Source: Agathobacter sp. (lineage in GTDB: Bacteria; Bacillota; Clostridia; Lachnospirales; Lachnospiraceae). Taken from it: a DNA stretch of 64,000 nt. The position numbers and the translations under genes are program-made. The notes beneath the pieces were generated by a model. The model was not told where the DNA came from, made no database searches, and worked only from the letters and a program-made list of their open reading frames with translations. Location: positions 1-64,000 of the forward strand of contig JALEKN010000055.1 of NCBI GenBank assembly GCA_022769125.1. The letters are read 5' to 3'. Shown one piece after another: positions 62,673 to 64,000 of the stretch. Each line of letters starts with the position of its first letter. The first letter of the stretch is position 1.

Positions 62673-63356
62673 ATGATAACTACAATTTTATGGGACATTG
62701 ATGGAACACTTTTAGACTTTCTGGCAGCCGAGAAAGCTGCCATTAGGAGCCTGTTTCGGGATTTTCATTTAGGAGAGTGTACCGATGAGATGCTGGCGCG
62801 GTATTCTGCCATCAATCGTTCTTACTGGGAGAGATTGGAGCGCGGGGAGATTACAAAAACACAGGTACTGATCGGGCGGTTCCATACCTTTTTCGGGCAG
62901 GAAGGACTTGATACTTCGGTAGCGGAAGCATTCAACGAGGAGTATCAGCTTCGCCTCGGAGATACCATTGTCTTTCATGATGACTGTAAGCCGATCATAG
63001 AGGCTCTTCATGGAAAGGTGAAGCAGTATGTAGTGTCGAACGGGACAATCGCGGCACAGATGAAGAAGCTGCGCCTTTCCGGATTGGGAGAATATATGGA
63101 TGGGATTTTCCTGTCAGACCAGCTCGGAGTGGAAAAACCAAATGTAGAATTTTTTAATAAAGTGTTTGAAGAAATTGGATCGGTTGACAGAAAAACGGTA
63201 TTGATCGTAGGCGATTCCCTGACAAGTGATATCCGGGGGGGAAACAACGCAGGAATACTGACCTGCTGGTACAACCCGGCGGGGGTGGAAAAAACAACAG
63301 ACGATCATGTGGATTATGAGATTACAGATCTGCACCAGATCTACAGCTTATTATAG
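62673..63356 (+). CDS. HAD-family nucleotidase of the YjjG type
   Basis: HAD hydrolases use an Asp nucleophile; here it is in LWDIDGTLLDF. Motif II Ser lies in VVSNGT, motif III Lys in GVEKPN and motif IV in VGDSLTSDIRGG. The cap domain (about 15-80) and length (227) fit YjjG, a pyrimidine nucleotide 5'-nucleotidase that cleans up non-canonical nucleotides. ATG 62673 follows GGAGG at five bases; ATG 62661 would add four residues and overlap that site. A terminator follows. Confidence 0.92.
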   Translation: MITTILWDIDGTLLDFLAAEKAAIRSLFRDFHLGECTDEMLARYSAINRSYWERLERGEITKTQVLIGRFHTFFGQEGLDTSVAEAFNEEYQLRLGDTIVFHDDCKPIIEALHGKVKQYVVSNGTIAAQMKKLRLSGLGEYMDGIFLSDQLGVEKPNVEFFNKVFEEIGSVDRKTVLIVGDSLTSDIRGGNNAGILTCWYNPAGVEKTTDDHVDYEITDLHQIYSLL

Positions 63357-63382
63357 CAGCATATCGGTGACAGGCATTTATA

Positions 63383-63419
63383 AGGGCATCAGCAGAGAAA
63401 TCTGCGGATGCCTTTTTTT
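63383..63419 (+). terminator. Terminator after the YjjG-type gene
   Basis: GGGCATC-AGCAGA and TCTGC-GGATGCC pair around GAAA and are followed by a T-run. From 63420 to 63557 follows the leader of the next gene; I recognise no riboswitch in it. Confidence 0.85.
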
Positions 63420-63557
63420 GAACCCCAAATCTGCAATTTGCACCGAATGACTGGGTATAACGATTTCTTATCACGGGCAATAAAGTTCCTGTAATTTCCG
63501 GAAAATGGAAGGAATGGTATTCTTCTTTCTATAAAAAAACGAAAGAGATTGAAAAAA

Positions 63558-64000
63558 ATGGTTAAGAAACTTGGATACGCAGCAGAATACATTTTACTTT
63601 TGGTAATCATATTGGCGGTCTGGGAAGTGATGTACCTAAACGGCAATTTGAATCCGATCATACTTCCTGCACCGGTTAAGGTGTGGAACACATTTATAGG
63701 ATTGTTGATATCCAAAACACTGATCAAGAATCTATGGATCAGTATTCTTCGTGTCTTAAAAGGATATGTGATCGCTTCCGTCCTCGGTGTGGGTTTAGGA
63801 ATCCTTATTGGATTGTTTAAGCATGTAAGGATCCTGACAGAGCTGATCATCCAGATCATAAAACCAATTCCGCCGATCGCGTGGATCCCGCTGGTGATCC
63901 TTTGGTTTGGAATCGGAGAATCGGGAAAAGTATTCCTGATCTTTCTTGGGGGCTTTTTTACCGTACTGACCAACGTGGTGGATGGAATCAGACAGGCGGA
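63558..64000 (+). CDS. ABC transporter permease, nitrate/sulfonate/thiamine-precursor type (partial)
   Basis: The frame opens at ATG 63558 and stays open to the window edge (147 codons). The protein has a first membrane helix (YILLLVIILAVWEVMY), the ILPAPVKVWNTF segment after it, and further helices with PPIAWIPLVILWFGIGESGKVFLIFL, the hallmark of the SsuC/TauC/ThiX permease family. The substrate (sulfonate, taurine, nitrate or thiamine precursor) cannot be told without the rest of the operon. A weak GAAAGAGA precedes the ATG. Confidence 0.88.
   Translation, partial: MVKKLGYAAEYILLLVIILAVWEVMYLNGNLNPIILPAPVKVWNTFIGLLISKTLIKNLWISILRVLKGYVIASVLGVGLGILIGLFKHVRILTELIIQIIKPIPPIAWIPLVILWFGIGESGKVFLIFLGGFFTVLTNVVDGIRQA

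Noticed and set aside
63389-63973. 194-residue minus-strand open frame at the window end
   Set aside because: It is antisense to the partial ABC permease gene, whose protein shows the family signature, and it crosses a terminator.

Overview
The window looks like chromosome of a Gram-positive Clostridia bacterium, most likely a gut Lachnospiraceae (Roseburia/Agathobacter/Coprococcus-like). This rests on AGGAGG-type ribosome binding sites, a single-chain clostridial PurL, a XpaC-TelA pair, CxxC zinc-ribbon membrane proteins, secG-rnr-smpB-ssrA gene order and Tn916/Tn1549-type mobile-element remnants. The genus is inference.

Layout: 1-138 is the 3' end of a group II intron (domains V and VI), directly upstream of hemC and a cobA-hemD fusion gene. 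2973-8938 holds a c-di-GMP group: a REC/degenerate-GGDEF/EAL phosphodiesterase, a sialate O-acetylesterase-like SGNH enzyme, a membrane diguanylate cyclase and a small unknown protein. 9208-14553 has an HPr/Crh-like protein, a nuclease-helicase fusion and the XpaC/TelA pair. 14623-19492 has a LysR regulator divergent from purL. 19606-24729 has a secreted protein, a YitT membrane protein, an AraC regulator divergent from a GH51 arabinofuranosidase, and a Phd/VapC-type toxin-antitoxin pair.

24831-32685 is a sulfur-related block: a rhodanese-TtcA fusion, a LysR regulator, an amino acid (probably cystine) ABC transporter and a MetNI methionine transporter. Between the two transporters lies one lipoprotein that fuses two solute-binding domains of different families, one for each transporter. 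The cystine operon has a good promoter with a LysR-type dyad centred near -66. Behind metI, 32694-33229 is a 536-bp imperfect palindrome with 18-bp perfect ends, the most unusual structure in the window.

33247-44070 carries a PHP phosphatase, a cell wall amidase, the glycolytic genes gap, pgk, tpiA and gpmI, and between them a GH59-type glycosidase and a CapA-like protein. 44103-47889 has three adjacent genes of unknown function, two with zinc ribbons and one with repeated DPMTGQP motifs. 47918-53137 has purC, purF, purB and an enolase whose ribosome binding site lies in a hairpin. 53212-58294 has mscL, secG, rnr, a glycosyltransferase, smpB and tmRNA.

58301-61097, just behind the tmRNA gene, is accessory DNA: an antitoxin with a frameshifted PIN toxin, an orphan Xis, and the HTH and sigma-factor genes of a Tn916/Tn1549-type element, without an integrase. 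The window ends with an XRE membrane regulator, a GIY-YIG protein, a YjjG-type nucleotidase and the start of an ABC permease gene running off the edge. No rRNA or tRNA genes (apart from tmRNA) and no CRISPR array were seen.
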